Shown: in pieces, positions 1 to 14,944 of the stretch
Position numbering within the stretch: the stretch's first letter is position 1
Layout: each line of letters starts with the position of its first letter
Assembly: GCA_008692225.1 (NCBI GenBank)
Contig: VICG01000018.1
Span: forward strand, 247,594 to 311,593
Length of the DNA: 64,000 nucleotides
Source: Monilinia fructicola
Taxonomy: Eukaryota; Ascomycota; Leotiomycetes; Helotiales; Sclerotiniaceae
Direction: 5' to 3'
Translations under genes and position numbers: made by a program
Notes under the pieces: model-generated
What the model was told of the DNA's origin: nothing
The model's input: the letters and a program-made list of their open reading frames with translations, nothing else
Database searches by the model: none

Positions 1-1289
1 TTAATTAATTATAAACTAAGAATCAAATTATTGATTATTAAAATATTATAATATACTATTATAAAAAAGAAAAAATCTAGATTTAATAAGAGTCATTATA
101 TTAAGGAAAGATATTTAAAAAAAAGAATTTTATAAAGTTTATATTAATATAAAAGTAATCTAAAAATTTATTATTAAAAAAACCTAATTTGAAATATAAT
201 ACAAAATATTAAATGTTTCAATTAATTTATCTATAGTAAAAGCTATAAATATAGTATTAGAATAAGATTAAAAAATCAGTTTAATTAAATTTATAAATAT
301 TTTTTTACATTTTAACATAATAAAGTTTTCTATTTTACAAATAGATATATTATTTTTATTGTTTTTAATAAATAAAGATAATTTAAAACTGTATTTAATA
401 ATTATATTAATACTTTTTATATTATAAATGAAAAATTCCTAATTTATCAATAAATTAAATATCAATTCTATTAAATTAAATTATATTGAAAATCTTTCAA
501 TTATACTGTATATAATATAAATATAAATTTTAATAATAAAAAGTTTACTTAAGATATTATATTAATAACTATTATTATAAAAATATATATTAATTAAAGA
601 TTATAATTTAATTAGATTAAGAAAGTATTATTATAAATTGCAAAAATAAATATTTCATATTATTAATAAAAAACCATTTCAATTTAGTTTATCTATACAA
701 ATAATATTTTAAATATTAAAAAAAGCTATTAATGATAATATTAAATTAAAAAATATTATATCAATTTTGCTAATATATAGAATAAATTCTTATATAATTA
801 TTACTAATATATATAAAGTAGATCTAAAGAAATAAGTTAATATCATTAAAACGCTATAATAAAGATTTCATTAATTAATATTAAATATTAAATAATGAAT
901 ATGTTTCATATAAAAAATAAACTATTTATTTTAAGGATTTAGAAGATATGTATCCACTTTAACATTTTAATATAATAAGAGGGTAAAATATAAAATTCGG
1001 AAAGTAGAGAGAATGTTGTATATTATTTAAAATAGAGAAGAAGATTTAGATTATTCATTGAATAAACTAGTTAATAAATATCTGAATAACTTTAGTAAAA
1101 CTATTTTATATTTTTTTTTAAAACAGAAAAATAAGATTATATAGAAAGAAAAAGAGAAAATAATTATATTATAAGAAATATCTTATATTCTATAATATTA
1201 TTTACGAATTAATCTCTTTAATATTTATATTAAAAAAACAGAGTAATTAAAGGAATCAAATAATAATATTGTAGAATTCCTTTTAGATT
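1..1289. other. AT-rich degraded DNA, no gene seen
   Basis: The stretch is almost entirely A and T, with stops in every frame. I found no translation, RNA gene or repeat boundary I could recognise. It is most likely old transposon sequence mutated by RIP, but that is inferred from its composition and surroundings. Confidence 0.6.
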
Positions 1290-1760
1290 TTGACATTTTT
1301 CGATAATATTAAAAGAAATACTTATTCTAATAAATGTACTAAGATTTTTATTAATAATAATAACTTATTTTTAGTATATACTAAATTGAGACAGAAAAGA
1401 CTTATTGGATTAATAAATAATAAGATGTTTAACATTATATTAGAGTTGAAGATTTTATTAAAAAAAAAATCTTTAAATTAAAATATAGAGCATTAAGATA
1501 CAAATAATGTAAATTTAAAAATACAATTTATAAGTTAAATATATAAGAATATTAAGAAAGATAATATTCTAATATAATTATATATTATTTAATATATCTA
1601 TTGAAATATAATTATAATATTTATAAATATATTAAAAATCTTATTTTTAGGAATATCTATATATTTAAAAGATACTATCTGAGTATATACTTATTTTATT
1701 ATAATCATAATAAAATATTTTTTATTGAAGTATTGAAAAAGCTATTATTCTTTATATAAT
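1290..1760 (+). pseudogene. Possible Ty1/Copia reverse-transcriptase relic
   Basis: A 63-codon open stretch (1290-1481) contains LRQKRLIGLINNKMFNI. This resembles the start of the fungal Copia reverse transcriptase, where a SRQKE-x-GL-x(3)-VFEIV pattern is common. About 80 codons further on, KIFFIEVLKKL could correspond to the REFYIRPPKEL-type segment of the same domain. Everything between is broken by stops. No catalytic YVDD-like motif was found. The match is short and made by eye, so another retroelement or chance is possible. An intact 63-aa gene is unlikely. Confidence 0.35.
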
Positions 1761-3081
1761 TAAATCATTTTATAATATTTTTTATAGAAAAAATTATTAA
1801 TTTAGTATATAATATAATTATTCAAAAAATAAACTTAATATAAATTATTTAATATAAAATTTATAACTTTTATATATTTATATAAAGGGTTTTGATCTAA
1901 TTAAATTCTTAACTAGTAATATATTTAAAATTATAAATAGATAAAGTTTCTCTAAAATGAAGATGATTTAAAATATTTTTTACAAATAAGCTTTATAAGG
2001 AATTTTATTAAAAATTATTGTTTAAATTTAATATAAGGTTCTTAATATTTTAAGCAAATAATTTTTATTATGATTTAAACAAGCTATATAAAAATATATA
2101 TATATAATTTAATAAAAGGATTTATATATTTCTAACATTAAAAGAAAAAAATAAAAGGATTTTTTAATAAAGAATTAGTATATTGTTTAAAAATTAGAAA
2201 AAGTTTTTATTATAATAATTTTACTAATTAAAGATAAAATATTATCTTTTTATTATTACTTTAATAATTAATTTGAGAAAGGATAATATAAAAGAACTAT
2301 ATAAGATTCTTAAATAATAAATAAGTAATGTATTAAAAGCTTTTAACTTTATTCTTTCAAATATAAATTTAATCTTAATAATTTCATCTAGAAAATATTA
2401 TTATTATTAATAAAATTAATCCCTTTTTTTAATTAAATATATGATATATCTTATTAATAAATATAATAATAGTAAATTCTTAATTGATTTGATTCTATAT
2501 ATAACTAAACTATTTAAGATAATATAATACTTTTATCAATATTCTATAATTAAAATGAAAAGAAATTTTTCTTTAATATAAATAAAAAAAAGAATGTTTT
2601 ATTTATATTTTTTTATAAAAAACATTTTTCTAAAAAACTTTCTTTATAAATTCTTTTTTTTAAATAATTATAATATTTTAAGCTATAAATAAATATTATA
2701 CTCCAAATTTCTATATACCCTATTTTCATTAATTTATTCCCTCTGATATACTTTTAAATATAAACAATTATTTTTCTTAACCCTAATTTAAAACTTTATA
2801 TTTTTATTCTTTATATTGTATTTATAATTATATCTATAATTTTCTATATTACTTTATTTGTAATACACTTCTCTAATTAATATAAGCTTAATTATTTTAT
2901 AGTTGATTATAAAATATATTTACAATATTAATATTATATAAAGTATATATATTATATTTAAAAAAAATAAAATCTATTAAAAATGAGATTTCCTTTTTTA
3001 TTGTCTTAAAGATGATTTTTCTTTATTATAAATTCGAAAATATTTTAGATATTATAAAAAGAGCAATTATTTATAATAATA
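1761..3081. other. AT-rich degraded DNA, no gene seen
   Basis: No open frame, conserved motif or repeat could be identified. Poly-A and poly-T runs dominate. Confidence 0.6.
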
Positions 3082-3874
3082 CTCGGGCACATTTTAAAAG
3101 AGGTATTAGCAAATATAAAACTTGTATTATTTAACGAAACTTTAATATAATTTTATATAATTTATATATATATTAGATTTAGTATTTTAATATCTTCCTA
3201 TAAAGTTTTTATATTATAAAAATTACTTTTAATAAAATATTAGTATTATAAAACTAATAATTTTAAACTTTTTTAAAATTTATTAATATATTTATTTAAA
3301 TTTCAATAAAATATAAATTTTGAACATTGAGATTATAGAAAAAATAATAGAAACTTCAAAGTTTTATTTGATATATTAAAAATTTAAATAACATTTTTTT
3401 ATTAATATATATATTAATATAAAATATAAAAATTTTAAAATTTTAAAGAAAAATTATATTTACATAATCGAAATAAGCGAATTTACCCTTTTAAAACTTA
3501 TAAATTTTCGTAAATTTTTAATTTTATTGATTTATATCTTAAGTGTTAATAAAGATATTAAAATTATAAAATTAATAATATGATATTTAGCTTTTATTTT
3601 ATTATACAATATAATTTATAGATTTAGCTATAAGATCCATTAAGTTATTTGATATTGTTATCAATCTTTATTTTTTTCTATATATTTCAAATATTTCATT
3701 TCTTTTATTATACTATTATTCATTTAAAATTAATTTTTATAATACAAAACTTTTAAAGTACATATAAGAATACTAAATCTATACTATTTATAGATTATAT
3801 AAAATAATATAAAGGTTTTGCTAAATAGCTAAAAATTATATTTTTATATATACCTCTTTTAAAATCTATCTAAG
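3082..3874 (+). mobile_element. Foldback DNA element, copy 1 (long TIRs, TA flanks)
   Basis: The left end reads CTCGGGCAC then TTTTAAAAGAGG. The right end (tacctcttttaaaatct then atctaag) is its inverse with C->T changes. TA dinucleotides flank both sides, as for Tc1/mariner-type integration. The arms are inverted copies for most of their ~390-bp length, so the element is essentially one large palindrome with its centre near 3478. No coding capacity is visible. It belongs with the copy at 21906 and the two half-copies beside the gene island. It was probably mobilised in trans by a TA-specific transposase that is not in this window. Confidence 0.75.
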
Positions 3875-5413
3875 TATATTGTAATATATGTTATATAAAA
3901 ACATTTTCTCTTTTTATAATATTTCAATATTATAATATTTTATATAAAACATTTACCTATTCTTTAAATAATCCTTTATTTATAAATAAAATTCTTTTTA
4001 TATTTTAATATAAATAAAAATATTATAAAGACTTTGTTTTTAATATTTTTAAGCTATATATTATATAAAACTCCCCTAGAATTTTAAGTTTATTCATAGA
4101 TAAAATCACTTTAGAAATTGCTAAATTTCTATTTTATTATTCTTTATAAAATAATTAAATTTAAATAATTAATAAATATACTTTATAATTAGTGAAAATA
4201 AGTAATAATTATATAATTTATATATATTCCCTATTTATAGAAATGATAGTATTTACTGTAATGATAGTAGATATTAAATCACTTATTTTACTTTTTTGTT
4301 ATCCCTTTTATTTGATTAACATTTTATATTAGAAAAAGTCATTCTAATATATTAATAACTTTTTTAATAATTAATATAAATCATTAAAATCTTTAATAAT
4401 GATTTATATATATTAATTAATAAATTTTGAAAATCCTAAATTTTTTCATTTTTCTATGAAAAGTAATAAAAGATTATAGAAAATTAAAATTCCAATTTTT
4501 GATTTGTATATAAGTCCTATATAAAATCAAAATCTCTAAAAAGAAATTATTTTTATTTAAGAAAAATAATTGAAAATAATTTAATAGAATTTTAAGAATT
4601 TCATAACTAATTTTAATTATATTTATTATTCCAATAATATATCATTATTTATAATGAATATTTAGTATAGATTGTTAAATTTTGAAGATAAAATTTTAAA
4701 TAAAATTCATAACTTTAATTTATTTAATAATTATAATCCTTGTATGTACTACTTTATTTAAATACCAATTCTATAATTCTGTATTACTCTATATAAAAAA
4801 AATCATAAATATTTAAGATGTTTTAAAATCTTATTTTAAATATATATAAAAAGCGTTAATTACAACTTAAAAAGTGTATATTTATTTTTCATAGAGTTAT
4901 AAATATATCAAAATCGCTGTTTTTAGTATAAAATGCTAGCTAAATAAAAAGGATTGCAAAAAGTAAAATAATCAATTTAATTTATTATTTATACAAAAAT
5001 GATTTTATATTTTTTTAATAAAAGATTTAATAAAAATAAAGATTAATCTCTATTAATTTTTTTTTTCATATTTTAATATTCCTTTTGAATTAATATAAAA
5101 ATGTTATTATTCTATATAAATTATATATTAAATACTAAAGAACTAAACTAAATATATAGCTTTAAAACTATATAGATTGATATTCAATTTAAAAAAGAAA
5201 ATTAAAATAAAAAGAAATATAAATATTATTCTTTAATCTAAGAAATAGATTTTACTTATTATCTATATCAATTTAAAGTTATTCTATAAATTAGGAAAAA
5301 AATATAAATATTAAATATATAATTCTTTCATCTTTTAATAATTAATAATATTAGGAAATAAAGTATATAATATTAAATTATTATATGAGTAAGATAGTAA
5401 ACTATTTGAAATA
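3875..5413. other. AT-rich DNA with one copy of a ~430-bp dispersed repeat
   Basis: About 4255-4690 resembles 7980-8420 in the same orientation. Shared landmarks are a 'gatttgtatataa' segment followed by a 'ctatataaaat'-like segment, and then an 'ataatatat...attatttata' segment in the same order. The rest shows nothing recognisable. The repeat has no visible coding sequence or clear ends. Confidence 0.45.
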
Positions 5414-5811
5414 CAGTAGAACCTGGTTATAAGGGATCGAAAAATTCTGCCAATTAAATCCCGTATATCCAGGATTCCCGTATATACCGGTTAGGCAACA
5501 AGGCATCAACGAAATTTGTATGGCTAAGCTTAATCATTTTTTATATACCCTTGATAGTTTTGATAAAAAAAATCATATGATAAATTGTTATTTAGATTGT
5601 TCCCTACTAATTAAATTATTTCCCTATTAAATCTTATACGATAATCAATAAAAATCTTCAATTTTGATACAGAACTAGTACCAATTTGTCCCGTAATCCC
5701 TTAAAGTTAAAAAATGCTATTCCCTTATACAAAAATTACCAAAACTAGAATAAATGTTCTGTATATCGAGGAATCCCATATAACGTAGTCCCTTACACCC
5801 AGGTTCTACTG
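5414..5811 (+). mobile_element. pogo-type MITE, copy 1 (398 bp)
   Basis: The element starts CAGTAGAACCTGGTTATAAG and ends with the inverse ...AGGTTCTACTG, with TA duplicated at both sides (5412-5413 and 5812-5813). This is the end structure of pogo/Fot1/Tigger elements of the Tc1/mariner superfamily. It has no transposase. Its first ~90 and last ~110 bases match the ends of the 2-kb element at 56095, so it looks like an internal-deletion derivative moved by that transposase. It is less AT-rich than its surroundings, perhaps because it is too short for efficient RIP. Confidence 0.88.
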
Positions 5812-8800
5812 TATATTGGTTCTAAAAAAATAATCTTAAGTTATTTTCCACTTTTTTAATATATATAGAATATAATATTAATAATAAAAATATAATAATA
5901 AAAAGATTAAATAATTATACTCTAAATAATTAAAATCATATTAATAATAAATGAATTATTTAATATAGTCTTAAATATCTTGTTATTTAATACTTAGTTA
6001 AATAAAAACGATTAAATAGTATATAAAAAAAATAATTCTTAATTAAATATTTTAAAAATATAAAAAAGCTTATTTGAAAATATAAGGGAAAATTATTGAT
6101 AGTATCAATTTCTTTTATTTATAACAAAAAATATTCTAAAGAAGAATATTAAATTAATAAAAGTTTTTATTAAAAAAAAAAATATATTAATTATATACTT
6201 TGATTTTAATTAAATATATCATAAAGAAAATTAATTATTACTTTTATAATATACTAGAAAATATTAAACCTTTTCTTTATAAGAATTTATATAATCATTC
6301 TTAATATTTAAGTTTCTATTATTAAGATGTTATATTAAAATAATTTTAATATTTGTTTAAAATCTCTAAAATCTTTTTTTATATAAAATCATTAATGTCT
6401 TTATTATTTTATACTAATTATAAGATATTCTTCACTTATATAATGGAACTTTATTATAATGTTTAATATAATTCTATTATATATTTTATACTATATTTAT
6501 AAGAATATAAAAATCATTATTAATATAAATAAAATGATTTCATTAGAATATTAATAAAAATATCAAAAACAAAATTTAAAAGATATTATTCATAAATATA
6601 TATTAAATATTAATGAATATAATATTCGAATTCGTTTAATTATAAGAATTAATATCTCATAAATTGAATTTAAAAGATTATAATATTTTAATATTATTTT
6701 CAAGAAATTCTTCAAAAAAAAGAAAAACACTTTTAATTTTTATTTTATTTTATCATTATAAATTAAATTAATACAAAATTAAATTCAATTTAACTTTTAT
6801 TAATTCAAATTCAAATTTAAATGATAATATAAATATTAATATACTTAATTATAAGCTTAGAGTTAAAAAGAAAATATATTGAGAGATATAGATTATAAAA
6901 GAATTTATTAATAATCAAAGAATAGGGTAATTATTAAGATAAAATTATTTAATATATAAGATTTCTTTAAAGGCTATATTCAAATTTAATAAAACAAATT
7001 ATATTAATTAAAAAACACAAAAAAGGTTTTTATGATAAAGATAAAAATTATAAAATAAAAAGTAGAAAAGTAATAAAAGAATTTAAAGGTAGCAAAGATT
7101 ATAAAATTATACTATAGGAAAAATGTAAGATGATTATAAATGGAAATATATAATTATTTTTTATAGTAGATATTAAAAGTAGTAATAAAAGATTATTAAA
7201 TAATCAATTTATCACAATTTAAATAAAATAGAATAGAATATATATAATAAGAAATACTTTATAGAAATTAATATTTTAAGTATGAAATATTTAAATCTAA
7301 TAAAGAAGATCTTAAAACTTATAATTATAAATATAATTAAAGTAAATAATAATAATAATAGAGATTTAATAATCATTTATAAAACGTTATTTTCTTTTAA
7401 AAAGCTTAACTATTTATTTTTAAAAAAGAAATATTTATATATTGAAATTTATTAATAAAAAACAAAAGATATTATTTTGAAATATTGAAATTATGAATAA
7501 ATTAAATATTGAAACATATTTAAAATCTTAATTTAAATTTAAAAAAACATAATAGTAAAATAAATATATAAATATAAAATAAAAATTATAAAAATTGTAA
7601 ATTAACTTTTAAAAATAATATTTTAATAATATAAAAGATGTTGAAATATTTACTTTAAACATTTAATTATTAATTAATATAAAAAATTATTAATAGATTT
7701 GAATAATCTAACTATAAGAAATTATTAAAAAATTAATATTTGTTCTTCCTTAGTGATATATTTGATAATTAAATATCTTTAATATAAAAAAATCTTTTGT
7801 ATTAATTTAGATTTTTGATAATAATATTAATAATATAATATTGATTATTATCAAATATAAAAGCAAACAATTAGCAATATAATAATATTCAAGGAAATTT
7901 ATTAAATAAAAAATAGTATTACAATTTTAAATAAACTGATAGGATATATATTATTAATATTAACAAATAAAACTCAAGTTTAAGTTGGTTATTTTAGTTT
8001 TTGCTACCCCTAATTTAATTATTATTTCATATTAAAAAGAATTATTTTCATAAATCAATAATTCTATAAAAAAATAAATATATATTCTTAGACTTTTAAT
8101 TAAAGCTTTAATATATTATTAAAAATAGATATTAAAATCTTTTAATTCTTATCATTTTTTTATAGAAAGTAAGAAAAATTATAAAAAATAGAAATTTCAA
8201 TTTTCGATTTGTATATAAATTCTATACAAAATAAGGAACTTTATAACGAATTTATATTTCTTTAATAAAAATAATTGAAAATGATCTCTAAAATTTTTGA
8301 AAAAAATCTTCAATATAATTTTTATCAGATTTATCATTTTAATAATAAATCAATTTTTATAATATATTATTATTTATACTATAAATTTAATTTAGATTCT
8401 TTAATTCTTATTTTTAAATTTTAAAGAAAAAGTGAATAATTTAAATTTACTTTATTATTATCAATTATTATATACAAATTTAAAACTTTGAAAAAAGAAC
8501 TTATAAATTCTCAATAAAAAAATTGAAAAAAATCTAAAATTCTTATATAATATATTAAACAATATATAAAAAATGACTTATTAAAAAATCTTTCAATAAA
8601 TGATTGTATTATTATTTTATTTTTATTTTTATTATTTTATATTATTATTTATTTAAAATCCTAAGATCTAAATATTAATCTTAAAATTTATTATTATATT
8701 ATTAAATTATAGGGTGATTATAAAATCATATTCTTTTAGTTTTTAATTAAGTAGAATAACTTATATTAATTAAATTTTAAAATATTTAGCTTCTTTTTAA

Positions 8801-10185
8801 CATTCTTTATATACTCCCTTGAGTATATAATATATTAATACTAACGTTTTCCTTTGAGTTAAAATATTATTATTATTTATAAAGCTTATACCATTCTCTT
8901 AGAGATATACTTTAATGTTTGTTTTAATTAATTTAATATTATAGAATAAGAATAAGATAAAATCTAAAAGGGATTTTTATAATATCTCATTATTTCTAGA
9001 TATTTATTAACTAATATCTTTTTTAATTTTAGAATAAAAATAAAATAATTAACAAAATAATATTAAATACTTTAATTGTATTAAAGTTTCAAAAATCAAT
9101 TATAATTTTCAAAAAATATTTCAAAAAATATATATCTACTTTATAATAAGCTTTAATATTTTACAAATACTTTATTTTAATTTAATTTCTATTAAATATT
9201 TAAATGATATATTTCTAATTTTAACAATTTTCAAAAGTTTTGATGTAATTATCTTTTTAATAAGTTTTCCAATGATATTGAAAAAAGCTATTGAATATTG
9301 AAATTTAATTTAATTTATATTGTTTCTTAATTCATCAAGTATTATAATTATTATTTATTTAAATTATTATAAGTGTTATTTTAATTTTATATATTAATTA
9401 AATAAATATAAAAAATATTTAATGTAAATCTTTGATACTTTTTGAGAATATTTAATAATTCTAATATTTTATTATTTAAAAGCTTAAAAATAAATTTTTA
9501 TTTTTTTTTATTTAAACCCAAATTCAGCTTTATAGCTAATGAATATTTTTTTGATTCTTAAATATAATCCTTAATATTATTAAAATTAATTAGTAAAAAA
9601 AATCAAAAAAAGTAATTCATTAATATTTCTTTTTTTTAAATTTTTCTATAAGAATTTTACTTTTTATTTAAAGATTTGAAAAATATAATATATATTTAAG
9701 AAAGTAACTTTTGTTTTTTAATGCTTTTTTTTAAGCTTTAAATTTTTTTTTTATATTTTAAATACTTTAAATATTAATTATAGAGATAAATTTTTTTTTA
9801 TAGATTAACTTTTTATTTTAGATACTTTAAAATATTTTTAAAAAATTGTTATTACATTTATTATAAATCCTTATTTCTTAAATAACTATATTTGTTTTAT
9901 TAAAGTAATATATTCATATATTGATAGAAGTTTATTTAATATTACTAGTTTTAAATATTAAATCATTTACTTTATAATCTATGTAATATAATTATATTTT
10001 ATATTACTTTAGCTTAAAAATATTGTATTTTTATTGAAAATTCTAAATTATTTTTCTAAAGCATTTTATATATTTTTCAATATTAAATCTTTTTAAAAAA
10101 CATAAAAAGTTTCTAGTATATTTTGAGTATAAAATGTTAATATATTATAATAAAGAAATAATTAAATATAAAGTTTTTTTTTGAA
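5812..10185. other. AT-rich degraded DNA; second copy of the ~430-bp repeat at about 7980-8420
   Basis: No gene is visible. The only structure I can support is the second copy of the dispersed repeat also seen at 4255-4690. It is diverged and recognisable by order of landmarks rather than identity. Homopolymer runs and (AAT)n patches are common. Confidence 0.5.
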
Positions 10186-10291
10186 TATATATATATATAT
10201 TATTATATATTATTATATATTATTATATATTATTATATATTATTATATATTATTATATATTATTATATATTATTATATATTATTATATATT
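10186..10291 (+). repeat. Decamer microsatellite (TATTATATAT)n
   Basis: About ten uninterrupted copies of a 10-bp unit made only of A and T, following a short (AT)n run. The perfect periodicity implies recent expansion compared with the degraded flanks. Confidence 0.97.
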
Positions 10292-10690
10292 CTAAGTTTT
10301 AATTTATCTATATCAAATTAATAATAGTTCAATATATTTCTTAATACTAGATTATAATTTTTTCAATAATTAAATAAGTTATAATGAAGTTAAATATAAA
10401 ATCAATTAAGTTTTTATAATATACTTTAGGGGTTATTATTAATATGTCTTTTTACTTTAAATAATAAAAATTGAAATCCCTTAATATAATATAATTAAAT
10501 CTTTATCTTTTTAATTTTATTATACTTATAGAAAAAATTAAATGATTAATTATATAATTTTATAACTTGAAAATAGAATTATATATATTAAAGAGAGATT
10601 TTGGTTTTTATTTTTTAAAATAATAATTATTTATATATATTTTTTCTAAAGATTATAAATGTTTATTCCTATATATTCAAAATCTTATTA

Positions 10691-10797
10691 ATATAAAATA
10701 CTACTTTAATATTCTATTTTTATAAATAAATTAAATATTATTGATATAAAATACTACTTTAATATTTTATTTTTATAAATAAATTAAATATTATTAT
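10691..10797 (+). repeat. 53-bp near-perfect tandem duplication
   Basis: Two adjacent copies of a 53-bp AT-rich unit beginning 'atataaaatactac' differ by about one C/T substitution. The duplication lies just left of a pogo-type MITE and is probably recent. Confidence 0.85.
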
Positions 10798-10806
10798 TTG
10801 TTATTA

Positions 10807-11203
10807 CAGTAGAACCTGGTTATAAGGGATCGAAAAATTCGGCCAATTAAATCCCGTATATTCAGGATTCCTATATATGCAGGTTAGGCAACAAGGCATC
10901 GACAAAATTTGTATGGCTAAGCTTAGTCATTTTTCTATATACTCTTGATATTTTTAAGGAAAAAATTATGTAATATATTATCATTTAGACTATTCCCTAT
11001 TAATTAAATTATCTTTTCATTAAATTTTATACGACAACCAATAAAATCTTCAATTTTTATATAGAACTAGGAATAATTTGTTTTGTAATCCCTTAAAATT
11101 AAAAAATCCTGTTCCTTTATACAAAAATTACCAAAATTGGAATAAATGTTCTGTATAACAAGTTATCCTGTATAACGTAGTCCCTTATACACAGGTTCTA
11201 CTG
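10807..11203 (+). mobile_element. pogo-type MITE, copy 2 (397 bp)
   Basis: Same family as the element at 5414: CAGTAGAACCTGGTTATAAG at the left, ACAGGTTCTACTG at the right, TA flanks at 10805-10806 and 11204-11205. It is almost the same length as copy 1 and aligns along its whole length with scattered mostly C/T and G/A differences, so the two come from one deletion derivative that was amplified. No coding sequence. Confidence 0.88.
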
Positions 11204-14200
11204 TATTATATATATTATTATTAAATATTTAATTTTAAAATTTCTATATTAATATAAAGTAGTATTATAATACTTCCAAAGTATAAAGTAATATTATTAA
11301 TATAATCTTTGATTTATTAAAATTATATTATAAGATGATAAATTCTATTTGATTAATTATCATTTTTTCAATAGTAATATATTTTTGTAGAATATTTAGA
11401 AAATCGTTTTTTTTTAAATTCGATAAATAAATTCTTAAACGATAAGGTTATTTCGATTATTTTAGTGATACTTTTATATAATCTTAAATTATAAGCAAAG
11501 TATACTTAATTTTTAAATTTTTTTATTTTTCATTTTTATTTTTTTAAATATTTTTGTAAATAAAGTAAAATATAAATGCTGATATTATTTTAATATTATT
11601 TTCCTTTCTAAATAAATTTTCAATTTTGAATTTATTAAGAATATATAAGGTTATTCTTTATATATATAGAAATTCATTATTTGATTTGTAATATATAAAT
11701 TTATTCTATATTTTATAATTGTTTTTACAAATGATATTTTATTATTTAATTTTATATTGGATATCTATTATTAAATTGATATTAATATAATAATCCTTTA
11801 TATAATTTCTATATTATTTTTGTTGATTGGAAATAACTAATTTTTATTTTCTTTAATTTTAGTAACTATAGTATGAATGAAATATATATATTATATGATA
11901 TAAGCTTATTTTATATTATTTTAAATTTTAAAATTATTCTTTTATTAAAAACTAAATTTACTATTATGAAAAAGTTAATAAATAATATTAAAGAGAATAT
12001 TTTCTTATTCTTAAAACTTTTCTTTAAAAACCAAAATAAATAATTTATCTTTAATCCTATTTTAATATTATTTATCTTTAAATTCTTTATTAAATTCTTA
12101 TATGTTTTTTTTTTATTTTTCTACTTTTTATTTTTATTTTATATATAATAATTTGATTGATTAGTTTTTTTATTTTAGTTTAAGAAAATATTTTTTATAT
12201 TTAGATATAATTATATATAAGGTTTTTGTATCCTTTTTAGTTTTTTATAAAAATTATAAATCTTATATTTGATATTTCATTTATATTAGTAATTTAAGCT
12301 TGTAAAATTAAATTATTTATCTTATTTCTTAATTGTTTATAGCTTATAAATCTTAAATTTAAAGGTTTCTTTAAAATAAAATAAAATTCAAACTTTTTAA
12401 TATAATATATAATTAATAATTTATATATTAAAAAGAATAAATTTATTTTTTTCTTAATTATCTTTACTTAAAACTTCTTTTTATTTTAATTTTCAATTTT
12501 TATAATATATGAAAATTTATTTATTAATTCCTTTTATAATATTATAGTTTATTCTTTTTTTAAAATATATATAGTTAAAGTTTTAAAAAGTTTTTTAATA
12601 TAGTTCTTTATTAAAATTATTTAATCTTTCAATAATGCAATAGATTTTGTATTATCTTTATAAATATATCTATTAATCATTAAATTTTTTATAAAATGAT
12701 TAAATCAAAAATTGAAGAATATTTTTTTAAAAAATTCTTTAGGTATATTTTAAAATATTTAATAAATTTATAAAATTTTAGTTTAATAATATATTATTTT
12801 ATATGATTATTATACTAATATTATAAGAGGTTCAAAATACAAAAATATAAGCTTTAAATCTTTAAGATCTTTTATAAATAATTATCAATAAATAGTAAGA
12901 ATTTTCTATAATCAGTATTAATAAATAAAAAATACCCTAATTCATTATTATCTATATTATTATAGTATTTATTATTATACTAATTTTTATTAGTAAATAG
13001 GAACTTTTTAATAAATATTTTATAAATAGAAATAAAGCAATAATAAACCTTAAAAAGAGATTTTTTTTTATTAATTACTTTTTTTATAAAAATTTAATAT
13101 ATTAAAAAGCTATATATAATTAAAAATAAAATAGAAGATTAAAACTAAGAATAATTAATAATTTAATAATGAAATAATGAAATAATTGATTATTATTATT
13201 ATAAATTATAGATTAATAATTTAAAATAAAATAATTAATGATTAATATTATAAACTATAATTTAAGATGATAATAATATATTTTATAGGAGAAAACTTAG
13301 AAAATATCTATTATTAGAATTATATATATATATTATATTATATAAAAATTAAATAATATTTATATTATAAAAGAGACTAATAGATAAGAAATAATAATAA
13401 TTATAATTATACTTATTAATTATATTAATTATACTGATTAATTATACTAATTATCAATTATGATAATTATTAATTAGGAACTTATAATTTATAGTAATTT
13501 ATAATTATTATTTTTATATATCATTTATATTGATTTATTAGATATTTTATTATATAATCATAAGATTTGAAAATAATAAAAAATGATTAAAAACAGAATT
13601 ATTTTTATATAAAAATTCATATTTAAGCTTTTATTATTGAAGTTTTATTTAAGAAATAAAGTTAATCTTTCAATAAAATAGATTTAAATTAATAATACTC
13701 TTATAATTATTAAATATGATAATATTAAGTTAACAATATTTTATTAATAAGTATAATTATAATAATAATAATTTAGATAATGGCTTTATTAAATGTATTT
13801 TTTTTTATTAATTTTATTAATCTAATAAATATTTTTATATTTCCTAAAGAGGAGTATTAATGATTCATAATATATTTAAAGGAAATACATATGTGAATAT
13901 CGAATAATTTTAATCTAGGGTAATAATTTAAATCATTGAAATAAATAACATATTCTTTATATATTTTTACTATAATATTAAGTTTCTTTATAAATATTAC
14001 AATTGTTCTTATAATTATATTTATATTTATAATTCTATATATTATTACAATTATTTCTATTATTATACTCATAATATTTTATATAATATACATTTGAACA
14101 ATAATAAAAATAAACCTAATTTTAATTTTTATATAATAATCTAATTTATTATAATACTAGTATTTTAATCAATATTTCCTATTTCTAATAAGATTCAAAA

Positions 14201-14944
14201 TAAGATAAAAATAAATAATTATGAATATTAAAGTAATTATACTTATTAAAATTATTATAATAATAATAGAAATTAAAATAATTAGAATTATTAAGGTAGT
14301 TAAGGTAATTAAAATAATTAAGATAATTATAGTAATTAAAGATATTATTAAAAATATAATAATAATAAAGAAAACAATAATAAAGATATAGAAAAAAATG
14401 AAAAATACAAAGAAAAAAATTATAATTATTAGTATAATAATAAGATATTAAATTAAAAAAGAAATTGATATTTATAATTCTTTGTTTTAATAGAATAGAA
14501 TTATTATATTAAATGTATTATTATACTGAATAAAATCTTTAAAAAAATCTTCTTTTATTAAATTAAACATAACTATTTTATTGAATATAATTATTATATA
14601 AAGTGAAAAAATCAAAAAAATAAATAAAATATTGAAAAAGTCTATAATAAATAAAATTAACTTATATTTTTAATTTTGATAATTATATAAAAGAATTTTA
14701 ATTATATCTTAGAAGATATATAATTATAATATCTTTAATATGAAAAAATAGCTTTTAAAAAAATTTCATATTATTAATATTATAAACTAAATAAATTATT
14801 AATTATAATATATTTCAGAAAGAAGGGTAGAGATTACTTTATAATCTATATTGTATATTGAAGAAGAAAGTTCACTATAAAAAGAGTTATTAATAATATA
14901 AAGATTTGTAAAATTTATAAATATAAACTAAAGCTTAACTCTAA
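11204..14944. other. AT-rich degraded DNA with simple-sequence patches
   Basis: No gene could be recognised. Around 13130-13510 and 14220-14360 there are imprecise TAAT/ATTA runs such as 'taattatactaattat'. A 71-codon minus-strand open stretch at 13857-14072 has no recognisable motif and is not called as a gene. Confidence 0.5.

Noticed and set aside
13857..14072. 71-codon minus-strand open frame
   Set aside because: Ile/Asn/Tyr-rich text in AT-only DNA with no recognisable motif; such frames arise by chance or as TE fragments here.
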